A stretch of DNA of 64,000 bases from Ecdyonurus torrentis (taxonomy: Eukaryota > Arthropoda > Insecta > Ephemeroptera > Heptageniidae), in NCBI GenBank assembly GCA_949318235.1, contig OX439132.1, positions 41,770,331 to 41,834,330 of the forward strand, read 5' to 3'. Shown piece after piece: positions 18,791 to 30,988 of this stretch. Under the pieces are notes generated by a model. That model made no database searches. It worked only from the letters and a program-made list of their open reading frames with translations, and was not told the DNA's origin. Every line of letters starts with the position of its first letter. The first letter of the stretch is position 1. The position numbers and the translations under genes were made by a program.

Positions 18791-20977
18791 TTAATCTGTA
18801 GATGTAGCTCCTTCCTGCTGTTCCTCTGGTGCCTTCCATGCACAAGCCGCAGCTTGTTCCTGCGGTGGACTCTCTGAGCACTCATCTAGTGGTGCGGACA
18901 CCTGAGGTGGTACAGGTGCTGGACTACTGGAGAGACGTTGATGACGTCTGTGTCGGCGGTAGCGACGCCTATTTGGTGGAGGATCCATCGGGTAAGGTGG
19001 TGGAGGCTCTCTGAATGGCATCACATATGGCTGATTGTTGATATTGAGTAGAGGTCTCAGCGGAGGAATAGAGTTGGAAGAGGATATCCCTCGAGTCTGG
19101 TGATGTGCGTGGCATGTGTACGATACTAGTAGTATTATCAACAAGCTGCACGACAGGCAACCCAAGATGATAGCAGTTTCAAATGAAGGCTGAAACATAA
19201 ATGGAATAACATTTTATTAAGAACATATAAAAATTGAGTAGTGACAAAATGATAACTACGAGCAAATATAAAAATTGCATTTTGTATGTATAAATTGTAA
19301 TTGTATGTATAAAATAAATGGGTGTAACTGTAGTAAAAAAATATACATAGCCTATATATAGCCTATACAAAAAAATAATAATAATCATACCCATCAATAG
19401 GCTTTAAACAGTGGCAGACAAAAAACAATTCAAATTACTAACCGTGACACATCCATCTTCATCTGAGTGATCTCCACAGTCATCTGCTCCATCACAAACT
19501 TTGTTGACTGGCACCCACTTCCAGTTATCACACAGGAAAAATACGTCACCATTCCTACTAGATGAAGACGATGGCTTACAGTTCATCTCGTCTGACTGGT
19601 CGTCGCAATCTATTGTCGTATCACACATCTGCTCTCCTCTAAAGCAGCTGCTGCCATCCTTGCATGCAATCCAGTCTCTATCAGAGGTGAGAGGACATGC
19701 TAGTTGTTTAGCACATGCACTAGCTGAGCCGTTGTAGCAAATGTGAGGCGCATCAGGGCAGCTCGATAGATCTTTGGCAGCACATCCTAAACACAAAATT
19801 TCAATTGTTACCTAAACAGGAATCATGGCAATGTTTTAAATTTATATTAGTTTTTATTTTACAGTATTATTGTTATTTACAGCATCTTTAAATTTTATTT
19901 TTTAAAAGAGAGAATCCATATTCAATTATTTTTTAATGGTTCTAACTTGTTTGGGTGGAAAAATAACAAATGTATGAAAATATGCTCTAAATAACTTGAG
20001 TTCCATGATAAGATTCCAACGCGTTTTCAGATATCTTACAGGTAAGATAATGTCAATAAAACTATGAGTTTCATAGGTAGGTCTTTGTATATAATGTTTT
20101 ATATATTTACATATTACAAAAATAAACCATGGTGGTTAGGTATTATAAATTTGAAAGATAAGAATAGGAGAAACCAGCAAATGCCTTACCATAGTGAAGA
20201 GAGTCCTATAGCTAGGTGAAAATCTTGCTAGCTCTGAGATAAACACACTTACATATTGCATAGCTTTTGACACTAAACTCTGAGAGAAATGGAGTGTGTT
20301 TTGTCTTTGCCAATCCTTATCGACTCCTTACGAGCCCTTATCAGACTCATTCATAGTTTCTCTCCAAGTTTGAAAGGACTTTCAATGGTAAAACACACTC
20401 CATTTCTCATGGAGTTTAATGTCAAAAGCTATCCAATGTGTAGTTTGTTTACCTCTGTACTAGCAAGATTTTCACCAAGCTATGGGACTTTCTTCACTAT
20501 GGTAGGCCTTTGCTGGTTTCTCCTAACCTTTTTCTTTAAATTTACGTATCATGATTTATATATTAGGGTACTTATTCTTTGTATTTGTTATCTATGTATT
20601 GATAAAAAGGATAGGAGACAACCAGCAAGGGCCTTACCATAGTGAAGAGAGTCCCATAGTTCGGTGAAAATCTTGCTAGCACAGATATAAAATAACTAAC
20701 ACATTGGATCTTGCTAGCACAGATATAAAATAACTAACACATTGGATGTGTTCCAATGTGTTAGTTATTTTATATCTGTGCTAGCAAGATTTTCACCAAA
20801 CTATGGGACTCTCTTCACTATGGTAAGGCCCTTGCTGGTTTTCTCCTATCCTTTTCTTTCAATTTATCATACCTAACCGCGATGGTTTATTTTCCTTAAT
20901 ATACATATAATGTATTGATAAGATCTATATTACATTTGTAGTTGATCAATAAATTAATTTATTTATAAAAAAGACGG

Positions 20978-21013
<36 letters not shown>

Positions 21014-22871
21014 ACACAAAAATGACTTTGGAATTAAGATTACAGTATATAAGTGATAGGAACTGTTAATGTTAATACACACAGTAGAATACAGTTAAGT
21101 GAATTGTCAACTGGGTGATACTTACGTATTGCACAATTGTTTTCATCTGACTGATCTTCACAATCTTTGATGCCATCACATTGTCGGAACTCCTCGATAC
21201 ACTCCTGACCATTGTTACACATGAACTCAGAGATAGAACAACCTGCAGGTTTCTTTGGTACTGGAAAATATAAAATAAATAATAAGTAAATAAAAACACA
21301 AATAATACTAATTGATGCTGTTGCAGCTAGATCACACTTCTACTTTTAGTTGGTTTGCTTACTTTCACTCATCTACATTTATCAGGATAGACATAGAAAC
21401 ATGCATCTACATTAATAGCAACAACAGGTAAAAAATACTTCTACGTACGAACACAGGTGTAGAAGTGCTTTTTACCTGTTGTCACAATAAATGTATATCG
21501 ATGATGTTGCGAGCAATATGTGTATCTCGTATTTTATCAGGCAAAGCAAAATGTCTATTTCATTATTTGTCACGCGTAGCAATATGTGTATCTAATTTTT
21601 TCTCAAGCTAAGCAAAATGTGTAAGTCATTCCTGAACGTAATGGAGATTGCCCTCGACTTACACATATTGCTTCACGTGACAAAATATGAGTTACACATA
21701 TTGCTCGTAACAACATCGATATGCGTATTTTGATGGCTATCCCAATAAACATAGATGCTTGAATGTAAGCAAACCCGCTAAAAGTAGAAGTGTGGTTTAG
21801 CTGCAACAGCGTCAAATTATTAAATATCAGAGTAAATCAAGCTAATATTACAACTAACCAATTAAATATTTAATTTTAAATCCTCTTCCTTCTTTAACAT
21901 TTTTAGAAGAATGAAATTTGATTGAAGCTATTTTGATAGAGTCTGGTAGTTCAAAACTTTGTGCTGGGTATGTGCCACAGATAAGTTGTGTGGAGTGCGA
22001 TGGACGTGTGGTCGGTACAGGAATAGAGAGCCAATTACGTAGACAACAGTTGGGACTTTCATCTCTGCTATCACAATCCCTATTTGGGTCTGCTTCAATA
22101 CTTAGATCAATTATACTGTGGGGAGACAAACAGATTTATTAATTACAAATATATAAGTACTTTTGAGGTATACGTACATATATATAATATCAATATATAT
22201 TAATAATATATTTACATGCATACATACGTATGTACTAAATGTATGAAGTTTGATTACCTACATAATATGCATGGTGTGTCAAATACATATAAAAAGACAA
22301 ATTTTCCGATACAAATGTAATTTTTAAGAAATAATTGATACATATACAACAATATTTTAATCTAAAGTTGAAGGATAAAATTACCTAAATGGCAATCAAT
22401 CCAAGGTCTCAAATGTATGCATACAAAACCTTGAAGCTATAATAAAATATAATGACACATAAAAATATACAGTAAGTAAGAAAAAAAAAAAAAAAAACTT
22501 TAACTTTTTTTAGTTGCCAGAATAATTCTATAATACGTAGATAATAAATATATACATGCCTTATAGACAGAGTGGAATTCTTTGGAATGACAATAAACCA
22601 CGAACAGCTTGTGAAATCTGGATATTTGCTTGGATAATTAGGACTCGTAATTATCCCTTCATGATTCGTAATATAAACATGTGCACACTCCGTAATACTA
22701 TCTACAGCATCTGGAACACAATACAAGTGCAATAAAAATTAGAAATTCATACTAATTCTTACAGGGAAGTAGGCCTTGAGAAAACAATAAATGGCACAAT
22801 TTTTTTTTACGCAGCAAATACTTACGAAACAAAAAGCTTGATAGCAGTATCCCAAAGATATGATGTTTCAT
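18791..22871 (-). CDS. Single-pass CUB/LDLa receptor (6 exons)
   Basis: Minus-strand exons 22871-22826, 22710-22560, 22115-21859, 21260-21126, 19786-19443 and 19189-18791 join in phase to 443 residues. Order: signal peptide (about 1-17, MKHHIFGILLSSFLF start); a CUB domain (about 24-150, with IITSPNYPSKYP and the late FHSSKNVKEGRGFKIKY block); an LDLa repeat with six Cys (about 159-194); a Cys-rich stretch; a second LDLa; a third LDLa-like repeat lacking some Cys (CDGADDCGDHSDEDGC end); one membrane span (about 316-338); and a proline-rich cytoplasmic tail with PPPPY (373-377) and an Arg-rich patch. The architecture recalls LRP3/LRP10/LRP12-type receptors, though shorter; orthology is not established. 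The calcium-cage acidic residues (DxSDE) are intact in all three repeats. The second intron must use a GC donor (22559-22558) for the CUB frame to continue. The start lies 210 bp from the divergent FCP1 start. An AATAAA on this strand lies at 18648-18643. Confidence 0.85.
20119..20894. mobile_element. Composite four-armed foldback element
   Basis: An arm containing CCTTACCATAGTGAAGAGAG and GTGAAAATCTTGCTAG occurs four times in alternating orientation: about 20161-20245 (+), 20455-20540 (-), 20605-20690 (+) and 20775-20870 (-). Only the outermost arms carry a matching extension (ATAAACCATGGTGGTTAGG on the left; its near reverse complement at 20870-20894), so the whole block looks like one element or one element inside another. 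Non-coding; it lies in the intron between the last two LDLa-encoding exons of the CUB/LDLa gene. Weak relatives are seen near 28990-29100 and 35330-35400. Confidence 0.75.
20671..20746. repeat. 38-bp tandem duplication
   Basis: Two identical, adjacent 38-bp units beginning TCTTGCTAGCACAGATATAA inside the third arm of the foldback element; a recent local duplication. Confidence 0.9.
21311..21815. mobile_element. Long-armed foldback MITE (GCTGTTGTGGCTAAACC family), copy 2
   Basis: The left end TTGATGCTGTTGCAGCT matches the inverted right end AGCTGCAACAGCGTCAA. Internal blocks CACACTTCTACTTTTAG and CAACAGGTAAAAA are shared with the copy at 17578-17880. It is interrupted by another foldback element at 21499-21722. 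Intronic in the CUB/LDLa gene. Confidence 0.8.
21499..21722. mobile_element. Foldback element nested in another MITE
   Basis: The left end CGATGATGTTGCGAGCAATA and the right end TATTGCTCGTAACAACATCG are inverted copies. Inside, AGCAATATGTGTATCT and AGCAAAATGT motifs recur in both orientations. Its insertion splits the host MITE's right-arm sequence, seen by comparing with the uninterrupted copy at 17578-17880. Confidence 0.75.
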
Positions 22872-23081
22872 ATTTATATTAAGAATGTTAATAAGTTGTT
22901 TTTATCATTATAAACCTCTAAAATAACTATTTAAATACGATAAAATCACTACGACATTTAATGAAAGTTTTCAGCTTGTTTTCTTCTCTTTTTTTTTCTG
23001 ATCCTCCCCCTCCTCTAAAAAAAAAAATGTCAGATGATCAAATCCAAATGAGCATCAATAAAGCAAAATTTAATTCAAAAC
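22872..23081. promoter_or_regulatory. Shared divergent promoter of the CUB/LDLa gene and FCP1
   Basis: Only 210 bp separate the two start codons, so both 5' untranslated regions and core promoters must fit here unless upstream exons overlap. The region holds pyrimidine-rich and A-rich tracts around 22980-23030 and no convincing TATA box at a useful distance from either ATG. FCP1 is a housekeeping gene. Confidence 0.6.
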
Positions 23082-26000
23082 ATGGCTCTTGAACAAATAA
23101 CGTTTCCAATCGGTGAAAAATGCAGTAAAATTATTGAGTGGAAAGTGAAACATGGTAGTTTAGTATCAAAAGGACGTATTTTATTTCATTATACAGTAGA
23201 TTCTGGAGGTGGATCTACTGAAATACAGAAATTAAAAGCCTCCAAAGTCGGGACTGTGAAGACTGTGTTAGCACTTGCAGGAGCCACAATAAAACCAGGG
23301 TAAATAATAAATTTGCTTATTTTTTTATTGATATATAATATCTATCACGATTCTTTAGAAAGTGATTGAATGAACTTATATGTTCTCTATGGCTTTAAAC
23401 CTGTTTTATGTATTCTAGAGATGTGCTTCTTGAGATGGAGTCCTGCTCTCATCCAACTGTCATGCGGGACTTGTGTGCTGAATGTGGCGCGGATCTCAGC
23501 AATGAAAAACAAACGGCTAGTGTACCTATGGTGCATTGTGTTCCTGAACTCAAAGTCAGCCTGGAGGTAGATATCATGATAATATAATAATGCAATTTAA
23601 TGTAGATATCGGGAGTACAGTATGTAGATAAATTACTGGTATGTACGAACTGTACACAACTTGTATGCTATCATTCTGCACGACTGCACCTACTATTCAG
23701 TATCTCCCCCTCCCTCCCTTTTTATCTCTCTGCGGTTATAATAAGGTTGTTGTAGGTTATAGGTGCAATATATGACACCCAAGTAACCTAAAAATGCATG
23801 CACAATTGAAATACACACACAGCTGTCATGGACGAGGATCATATCGTGGATCATTTATAATTTTTTATATTTTTTATTTATTTAAAACACATAGATTACA
23901 TATATATTCATTTCATATGGTCATTATACAATCATAGCTTCAGAGAGCATAGCTCGTGTTGAAGCAAAGTCGGAATGAAGTATTGTATCTGTTTGGCATA
24001 TGTTTATGGTTTAAAACATTAATATGTTCTGTAGAGTTAATGATATATATTATATATATTAAGCCAAGTAAAACTTAAAGAGTTACATATTTTTTTATCG
24101 TGACAGCAAGCGCAAAAGCTTGGCCGAGCTGATGAAGAGAGGCTGCTAAGTCATCGGAAGTTGGTTCTACTTGTGGATTTAGATCAGACTCTGATTCACA
24201 CTACTAATGACGACATACCTCCAAATCTCAAGGTATTTACAACTAATTTATATTCATGTTTCAATTTGCAAATAACAATATTTAATTACTGTACGTAATG
24301 ATTTTTGTGTGTGCAAACAGGATGTTCATCACTTTCAGCTGTATGGTTCTGGATCGCCATGGTATCATACGAGATTAAGACCTCTTACTCTCAAATTCCT
24401 ACACAACGTTTCTTCACTGTTCGAGTTACACATCTGTACATTTGGAGCTCGCTCTTATGCACATACTATTGCCAAAATCTTGGATCCAGATGAAAAATTA
24501 TTTTCACATCGAATTTTATCTAGAGATGAATGCTTTGATCCAAATTCTAAGACTGCAAACTTAAAGTAAGTATGAAAACACAATAGTAGTTGTAATTTAT
24601 AGTTAGCGTAGTGTGACAAAATAAATAAATAATAATCATCTGACATCTCCCTTGGACTAACAAGTTTTTCCTTAATATTTTCAGAGCTCTATTTCCATGT
24701 GGTGATCATATGGTGTGCATTATTGATGACCGAGAGGATGTTTGGAACTTTGCTCCTAATTTGATTGCTGTAAAGCCGTATCATTTCTTCCAACATACTG
24801 GGGACATTCATGCACCTCCTGGCCTAGATAAACATGAGCAAGATGGCTCAGGGTACACACAAACAGGTACAGTTACTGTACTTAATTCTTAATAATTAAA
24901 TCTTATAGCATCCCGTGCTGTAGAATTTGTAGAAAGTTGTAATCTTCGATCAATCAATATACATACTATAGTTTGTTGTTTAGTCAAATACACAGCTGTA
25001 AGTCTCAGAGAACCCCCCCCCCCCCCCCCCCCCGCAAAAAAAAAAAGGAAAAGGAAAAAAAAAAAATAATACAGTAATAAAGCAGTCCTAAAATACATTC
25101 AGAAGCAAAGTAAAAAATATATATTTTCCAGTTAGTCTCACTCAATTATCCCCCCACCCCCACCCTTTCCTGTTTTAAAGTGTGCTAAAACTATGGTAGT
25201 TATCAGCACAATCGACAGGGCACAATTATCAGCAGATTGGAATTTTTAAACGCATCCTACAAGAAAACAATGCTGAATTTCATAAAAACGTCTTAATCGG
25301 CCAATAACTGTGGGTTTCTGATATCTAGTACAATATCCTGTGTAATATTCATTTTTTTTTTTTTTAATGTTGAATATTGAATTTCATTTAACATAAATGT
25401 CTGATCATTGCAGCTAACTCTGAGCAGACCAATCCACAAGCTAAGAGCAGTTCTGAAGAGGCAGCTACCAGCACAGTGGATACTGAAGAGGCAAAAGCTG
25501 CTGCTACTGAGACTAAAGCAGATGAACCTCCAACTGCAAGTGAATCTCCTGATAAAGCTGAGGAGAGTACTTCAAACCAAGAGGCTGAGGGGGCAGCAAC
25601 CACAGAGGACGTGGAAACTAAAGATGATGAAAAAACTGAGCCTGAGAAGACAGAATCAGAAGACAAAAATACAGCAGAATCAGAGAAGACAATTGAGTCA
25701 ACTGAAGCCATCAGTGAAGAAGATAAGACTAAAACTGAAACATCTGAGAAATGTGATTCTAACAGCACTGAAGAACAGTCCTTAGAAAATAAGACACAAG
25801 AAAATAAACCTGCAGGTGAAACTCAAATAGATATTCAAGATCCTGATGATTATCTATTGTATCTACAAGAAATTTTGGAAAGAATCCATACTTCATATTA
25901 CAAGCATTATGATGAAGAGAAGATTGCTCCAAACATGAGAGAAGTTGTTCCTGGCGTGAAACGTCACGTCTTGGCCAATCAGAGTTTGGTATTTAGTGGA

Positions 26001-27606
26001 GTTGTACCAACTCATGTGTCTCTTGCCAACAGCAGGTCTGCACAAACTGCAAGGAGTCTAGGTGCAAGAGTCACTGACCAGGTATGATATTTGTTAATAT
26101 AAGATGATCCAACAATGACACTATTATCAAATAAGGAAAAATTGACTATGCAATAATTGAAGGTTAAAAGATTTGATAGCAACACCCATAGAGAGATTAG
26201 AAAAAATTGGGGAATGAGAGATAGTAATGAGCTTAGACTGACAGGGACGCCTTTGATATATGCTGTTATTGATGCATAGCAATGAATGGAGTAATGTAGA
26301 CAAAAGCAACCATTCACATGCATTAGATCTGTCAGTATCTGTCGCTTTGATGGATGGAAAGCTGGAAGTTGTCAGCTTTGCCCTTCAGTCAGTCAGCTTC
26401 TGTCAGCTTTAAAACCATGTAAAAGGTTCCATTTATTATACATTGTTGCAACTTTATTTATCTGTCTAGGGATGTCAATTTCACGTGTCATGTGCATGAT
26501 ACTTGAGATCTATAAATTGTAATGCCATCTTGCATTGTGCAGATTATACCAGGAGAGACGACCCATTTAGTTGCTGCTCGCCCTGGCACTGCCAAAGTGA
26601 ACGAAGCTCGCAGAGCAGGCACAGGCATCCATCTTGTATCACCTGAGTGGCTGTCATGTACTGCAGAACGCTGGGAGCGAGCTGAAGAAAGACTTTTCCC
26701 CATCTCTCGTACATCAAAAAGAGGTATGTATCCTTATGTTTTAATTCCATGTGATGGAACTTCCCACTTAATTCAGTGAATTAGGTAAAATTGATTTGGT
26801 AGAAAAGTTGTAGATGAATGTATAGTAACAAAAACTTGTTTTAAGGACGTAATAAAGTAATAACCGAAGGAAAATGTTATGTATGTCGGGGAGGGGGGGG
26901 GGGGAGGTTTAAATATTTTTAGCAGCATATTATAAAATCAAAAGCTTTCAATCATTAATGATGTTGGCAAACCTTGTTTTCTGCTACTTAAATGACGATC
27001 AACTATGGTTATTCAAATGAAATGCACATTTTTTATAGCAAGAAAATAGGGTTTACGAAAAACACTATTAGTACATATGTAACACAACTTTTTCTTTATA
27101 CAGGAATCTCAGAGCATGGTTCAAGACTAAGTAACAGCAGTTTGGTTGAATCTTTAAACCCACTTCTGGCTCTGTCTTCTGAAGACTTAAAGTCGATGGA
27201 CCAAGAAGTGGAAGATATTTTCAATGAGACGGATGATGAATCTGCCATGGACAGAGATGCTGACTCTGAAGAAGATGAAGAAGAAGAGGAGAGTGAAGAC
27301 AAAGTGGGACACATGGACGTTCCTGACCTAGTGGCTGATCTCAAGACTGATGATGGAACAGATGACGAGCAAGATACAGAGGTTAGCAGCACTCAGCAAA
27401 TGAAACGTACTCATGATTTGATGGAAGATCTAGCAGACCTGGAGGAGGGAGAGGATGATGATGAACCAACAATGAAGCTATTCAAGGATGCAGACTATAC
27501 AGAAACACCAACGAGTGATGCAGAAGAAGATTTAATTGACTCTGGGGATGAAAGTGAGTTGAGCAAAATGGGACTTGCATTGGAACGAGAATTTCTTGCA
27601 GATTAA
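23082..27606 (+). CDS. CTDP1: RNA polymerase II CTD phosphatase FCP1 (8 exons)
   Basis: Exons 23082-23299, 23419-23566, 24107-24232, 24321-24565, 24685-24866, 25414-26081, 26543-26723 and 27104-27606 join in phase to 756 residues. FCP1 removes phosphates from the carboxyl-terminal repeats of RNA polymerase II in the nucleus, allowing polymerase recycling. Visible parts: an amino-terminal biotinyl-lipoyl-like fold (about 1-75), a Cys-containing link (CSHPTVMRDLCAECGADL), the catalytic HAD-type FCP homology domain with the DLDQT nucleophile motif (146-150) and the late CIIDDREDVW acidic motif (about 257-266), an acidic low-complexity insert (about 320-450), a BRCT domain (about 488-588, with LVSPEWLSC) and an acidic tail ending MGLALEREFLAD that resembles the TFIIF-binding end of other FCP1 proteins. 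All introns are GT-AG. Slightly shorter than the human protein. Confidence 0.95.
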
Positions 27607-28558
27607 AACTGCCATGACATATTATAATGTTTATTTGTTTTGTACTCGTATTGAAATTGTCTAAAGAAACTATAACTTTGAATTTTTACTTAATTTAATT
27701 TGAGCATAGTTAGATATTTTTACTTCATCTTTGTTTCTGCTCTAAGCTAGCAATTAATATTTTTATTCTTAAAATGATGCCCCCTTTCCACATTTTACAA
27801 TGTACGAGTACAAGAAAAAAGTATTTAAATTGTAAACTGAGTGCTTTACTGCCACTACCAGTAAGACTTAAATATCATAATTGAAGTGCATCTCTTTTTA
27901 CAATTTTTTCCCCTGGTTTATATGCAAAGCAAAACATTAAATTAGACTTCATACATAGCCTAATAAAAAGTACTGTCAGAGAAAAATATTACACAGTATA
28001 ATGAACTATCATTATAATTATTTTTAGTTTATAGATGTAATTAAATTTTACTAAAGTACAAAATAATAACTCCCATTAATAACTTAATTCCAAATTATAG
28101 GATAACTGTAAAACAGTAAACTATTTAGTGTTTTCAAATGCTAATTTACTTAATGTATTTTCTTGACTTGTTGCTTTTAGTTACCTATTGGTCACTACAA
28201 TAATGCATAGTGCATAACAAATTTATTTTTTCATAAAAAAAAAATTTAAAAAATAAAATAAAAAAATAAAAAATATATTTAAGAAAACTTGCAATAATGT
28301 AACTATTGAGATATTTCCAGTAAGAGAAACCTCATAACTTATAAACTTCCAAATTAATATAGTTAACACGTAAATAACAAAAAGCAATAATAAATATGTA
28401 GCCTTATATAAAAATAGCTTCCTTTGCTTCGAGATAATAATGGCTAGTATTTTAACTGATGACCCAACATTTGGGATACTGTGGGGTTATTTCTCAAGTC
28501 TTAACACAGTGATAACACCATGAACATGATTGGGTTACTATTTAAAATACTATTCAAT

Positions 28559-28706
28559 AAATCGTCTCTAGCGCATCAAAATGTTTCAAGTGTAATTATT
28601 ACTAGCATGCCAAACGTTCCATGACGCTGTAAACCCTATGTAGATGGAACATTTGAAGCGTTTGTGATAATTTCACTTGATACATTTTGACGCGATAAAG
28701 ACAATA
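28559..28706. mobile_element. Short foldback element
   Basis: The left arm GCGCATCAAAATGTTTCAAG pairs with the right arm CTTGATACATTTTGACGCG; pairing continues inward through AATTATTA and ACGTTCCAT-like blocks. About 148 bp, non-coding. Confidence 0.7.
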
Positions 28707-29564
28707 TTTATATTAAGAAATAACTGCCAAAAATGTGATCACTATTACGAAAGACAAGAAAAAAATAATTATCTTTTTTGGATATATGAAATAAAATGTT
28801 TAAATTTTAATGCTTATTCTATTTATAAAAGTGTATTTAAACTTCCATAAAAGATATTTGGCATTTGCAAATTCAGATTGCAAGTATTAGGTCCTAGCAT
28901 AAAAATAAGTAAAATTATTCTTTCCTAGAAGTTTTGTATATCTACATTACTCATAAGATAAATTAAGGAAAATAATGTGTCATGGGTATGATAAAATTAA
29001 AAGGTCAGAAGAAACCAATCTTACCATGCAGTATGCAAATATCCAAACGTTAGGTGAAAATTTTGTAAGCAGTGATAATGAACACATTGCTAGCTTTTGG
29101 CTTTGATGGCTTGCAAGAGGGTGTTTAGTGTGAAAATAAATAAAGTAAAATCAGTAAACTGGTATACTAACAAAGAACTAGCAGATTACTGTACTTAATG
29201 TTTCTGTCTTGATTTAACATGCTTTCTTTTGGAGGAATGAAGGGGCTATAGTTAAAAAAAATTCTCAATACTGATTTTTTTACTGTAGCTTTGTGAGCGT
29301 TTGCTTTCTTTCATTTAAAGTCAATTTATTGGTGGACAAAATAATTCATAACCAAATTGGTTGAAATTTAGGATAAGCATCATTAGAAATTTCAGTATCA
29401 ATAGATTTTTTTTTTAACTTTAGTTATAGCTGCTTCATTCCCCTGTAAGAATGCATGTTAAATTGACGTAGGAACACAAATTCATTTGCTAGCATTTTTT
29501 TTGTTAGTATTGTCGGGCTCTGAGTTTGTTTATTTGCTCACTATACCTACTGTTGCAAGTCTTC

Positions 29565-29909
29565 AATGAGGAAGACTCAAAAAAAATTTGGGGTAATTTT
29601 ATTTCACATTCTAAAAAGATTACATTGTCCTGAATAGATGCATGTTTGTATTTTTAATTTCTGAGTTCATTAAGTATTTTTAATTAATTTTTGAAAGTCG
29701 CAAAATGATGTCACAGGCTGCAACTATTTCCTATACTCACATGCATAAGGTGCAGCCTGTGACGTCATTTTGGGAGTTTCAAAAATTAATTAAAAGTACA
29801 TAAATGAACTCAAAAATTAGAAATTCACATATGTATCGATCCAGGACAATGTCCTCTATAAGAATATAAAATAAAATTATCCCCTAATTTTTTTGCAGTC
29901 TTCCTCATT
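29565..29909. mobile_element. Foldback MITE (AATGAGGAAG family), copy 2
   Basis: AATGAGGAAGACT at the left recurs inverted at the right end (AGTCTTCCTCATT, with one mismatch). Inner arms share TTAATTAATTTTTGAAA, GATGTCACAGGCTGCA and AGGACAATGTCCT-type blocks. Shorter than copy 1 at 12056-12512 but with the same ends. Confidence 0.8.
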
Positions 29910-30988
29910 CTTATGAGTAATTCTGGAAAGGTACTTGGTTTACTCTGGCTTTTTTTTTTTAAATTTTCTCAAAGCTTCTAATTTTGAAAGTGTAATTTTG
30001 CACGCTGCATAACATATACAATGTAGAACTTCCATGTTAATAGTAATAGTAGCCGATTTTTGTTATCGCCATTCACCACAATTATACACATTAATATTAT
30101 ATTCAGTGCACTAAAAATAATCTTAAAAAAATCATTTGAGCTGAAGAAAAATTGCTTTTTTAACAAAATACATTAAAAAATTGATGCCAGGACCTAATTG
30201 CCCTGTTTCAGAATGAATAACATTTTAGTGCTTTTCTTTTTTCATTTGTCACAAAGTTTGTGCCATTGCTCTTTGTTTTGTAACATGCAACTTTCATGTA
30301 CTTTTAAATGTTGATTGTATTTAAAAATATATATATTTTTTTGGTACACATATCAATATATTATCTATACTAACGAGCAATAAAATTGCCTTTAATCTGT
30401 ATAAATACATACAACGAATCTTTGTGAAAAATTAGAAAATGTTATTGTTGAATAATATATATAAATATAAATAGGATAAAAAAAAAAAATCTTTTTTGAA
30501 TGATGCACCATAGTACAAAAATGAGTGGATGGGTTTATCATTCAATATTAAAAGTAGCAGTGTCTTTGGTTGATCAAGTTATTTTGTTAAAATGTCAGTT
30601 AGTTAGAGTATGGATGTGTCTCCTATTTGTTACATTTTTTGTTCATAACATAATAATATGCACTGTTTGCATTGTACTTTATTTATTACTGTCTTAGTAA
30701 TTCATTATACATTCATCATTACTATATTTATACATTTTTCCTCTCTTTTTTTTTCATAGAAGTGTATTATAATAAAATTAAATTTCTTTCCTAAAAACTT
30801 GACATTTGTTTGTCATTCTTTTTACATATAAACAATTTAATATACAGTAGTGGAACACAAATTGTAATTACTCTTAATTACTTTAGTTTTTCAATATTTT
30901 AAAACAAATTAAAGTAAAACTAATTTCAGTTTGTTGCAAAATAAGAAACAATAATATTAAGATGGAAATAATAAAGAAAATTAAATGT

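Larger units (their letters stand above)
27607..30988. other. Non-coding gap between convergent FCP1 and SYCP3
   Basis: No coding exon is supported. It holds the 3' untranslated region of FCP1 (an AATAAA at 27962-27967 is one candidate signal), foldback elements at 28559-28706 and 29565-29909, a weak relative of the 20119-20894 arms near 28990-29100, and the SYCP3 3' flank (AATAAA on the minus strand at 30683-30678). Confidence 0.6.

Noticed and set aside
22388..22439. Possible extra CUB exon with AG and GT borders
   Set aside because: Only one frame is open and it leaves a 1-base overhang that puts a stop into the following exon; the GC-AG join without it is phase-correct and fits the CUB pattern.
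25388..25785. Overlapping open frames of 125-126 codons in the acidic region of FCP1
   Set aside because: Shadow frames of the low-complexity Glu/Thr/Ser-rich coding exon; exon phase supports only the 25414-26081 reading.
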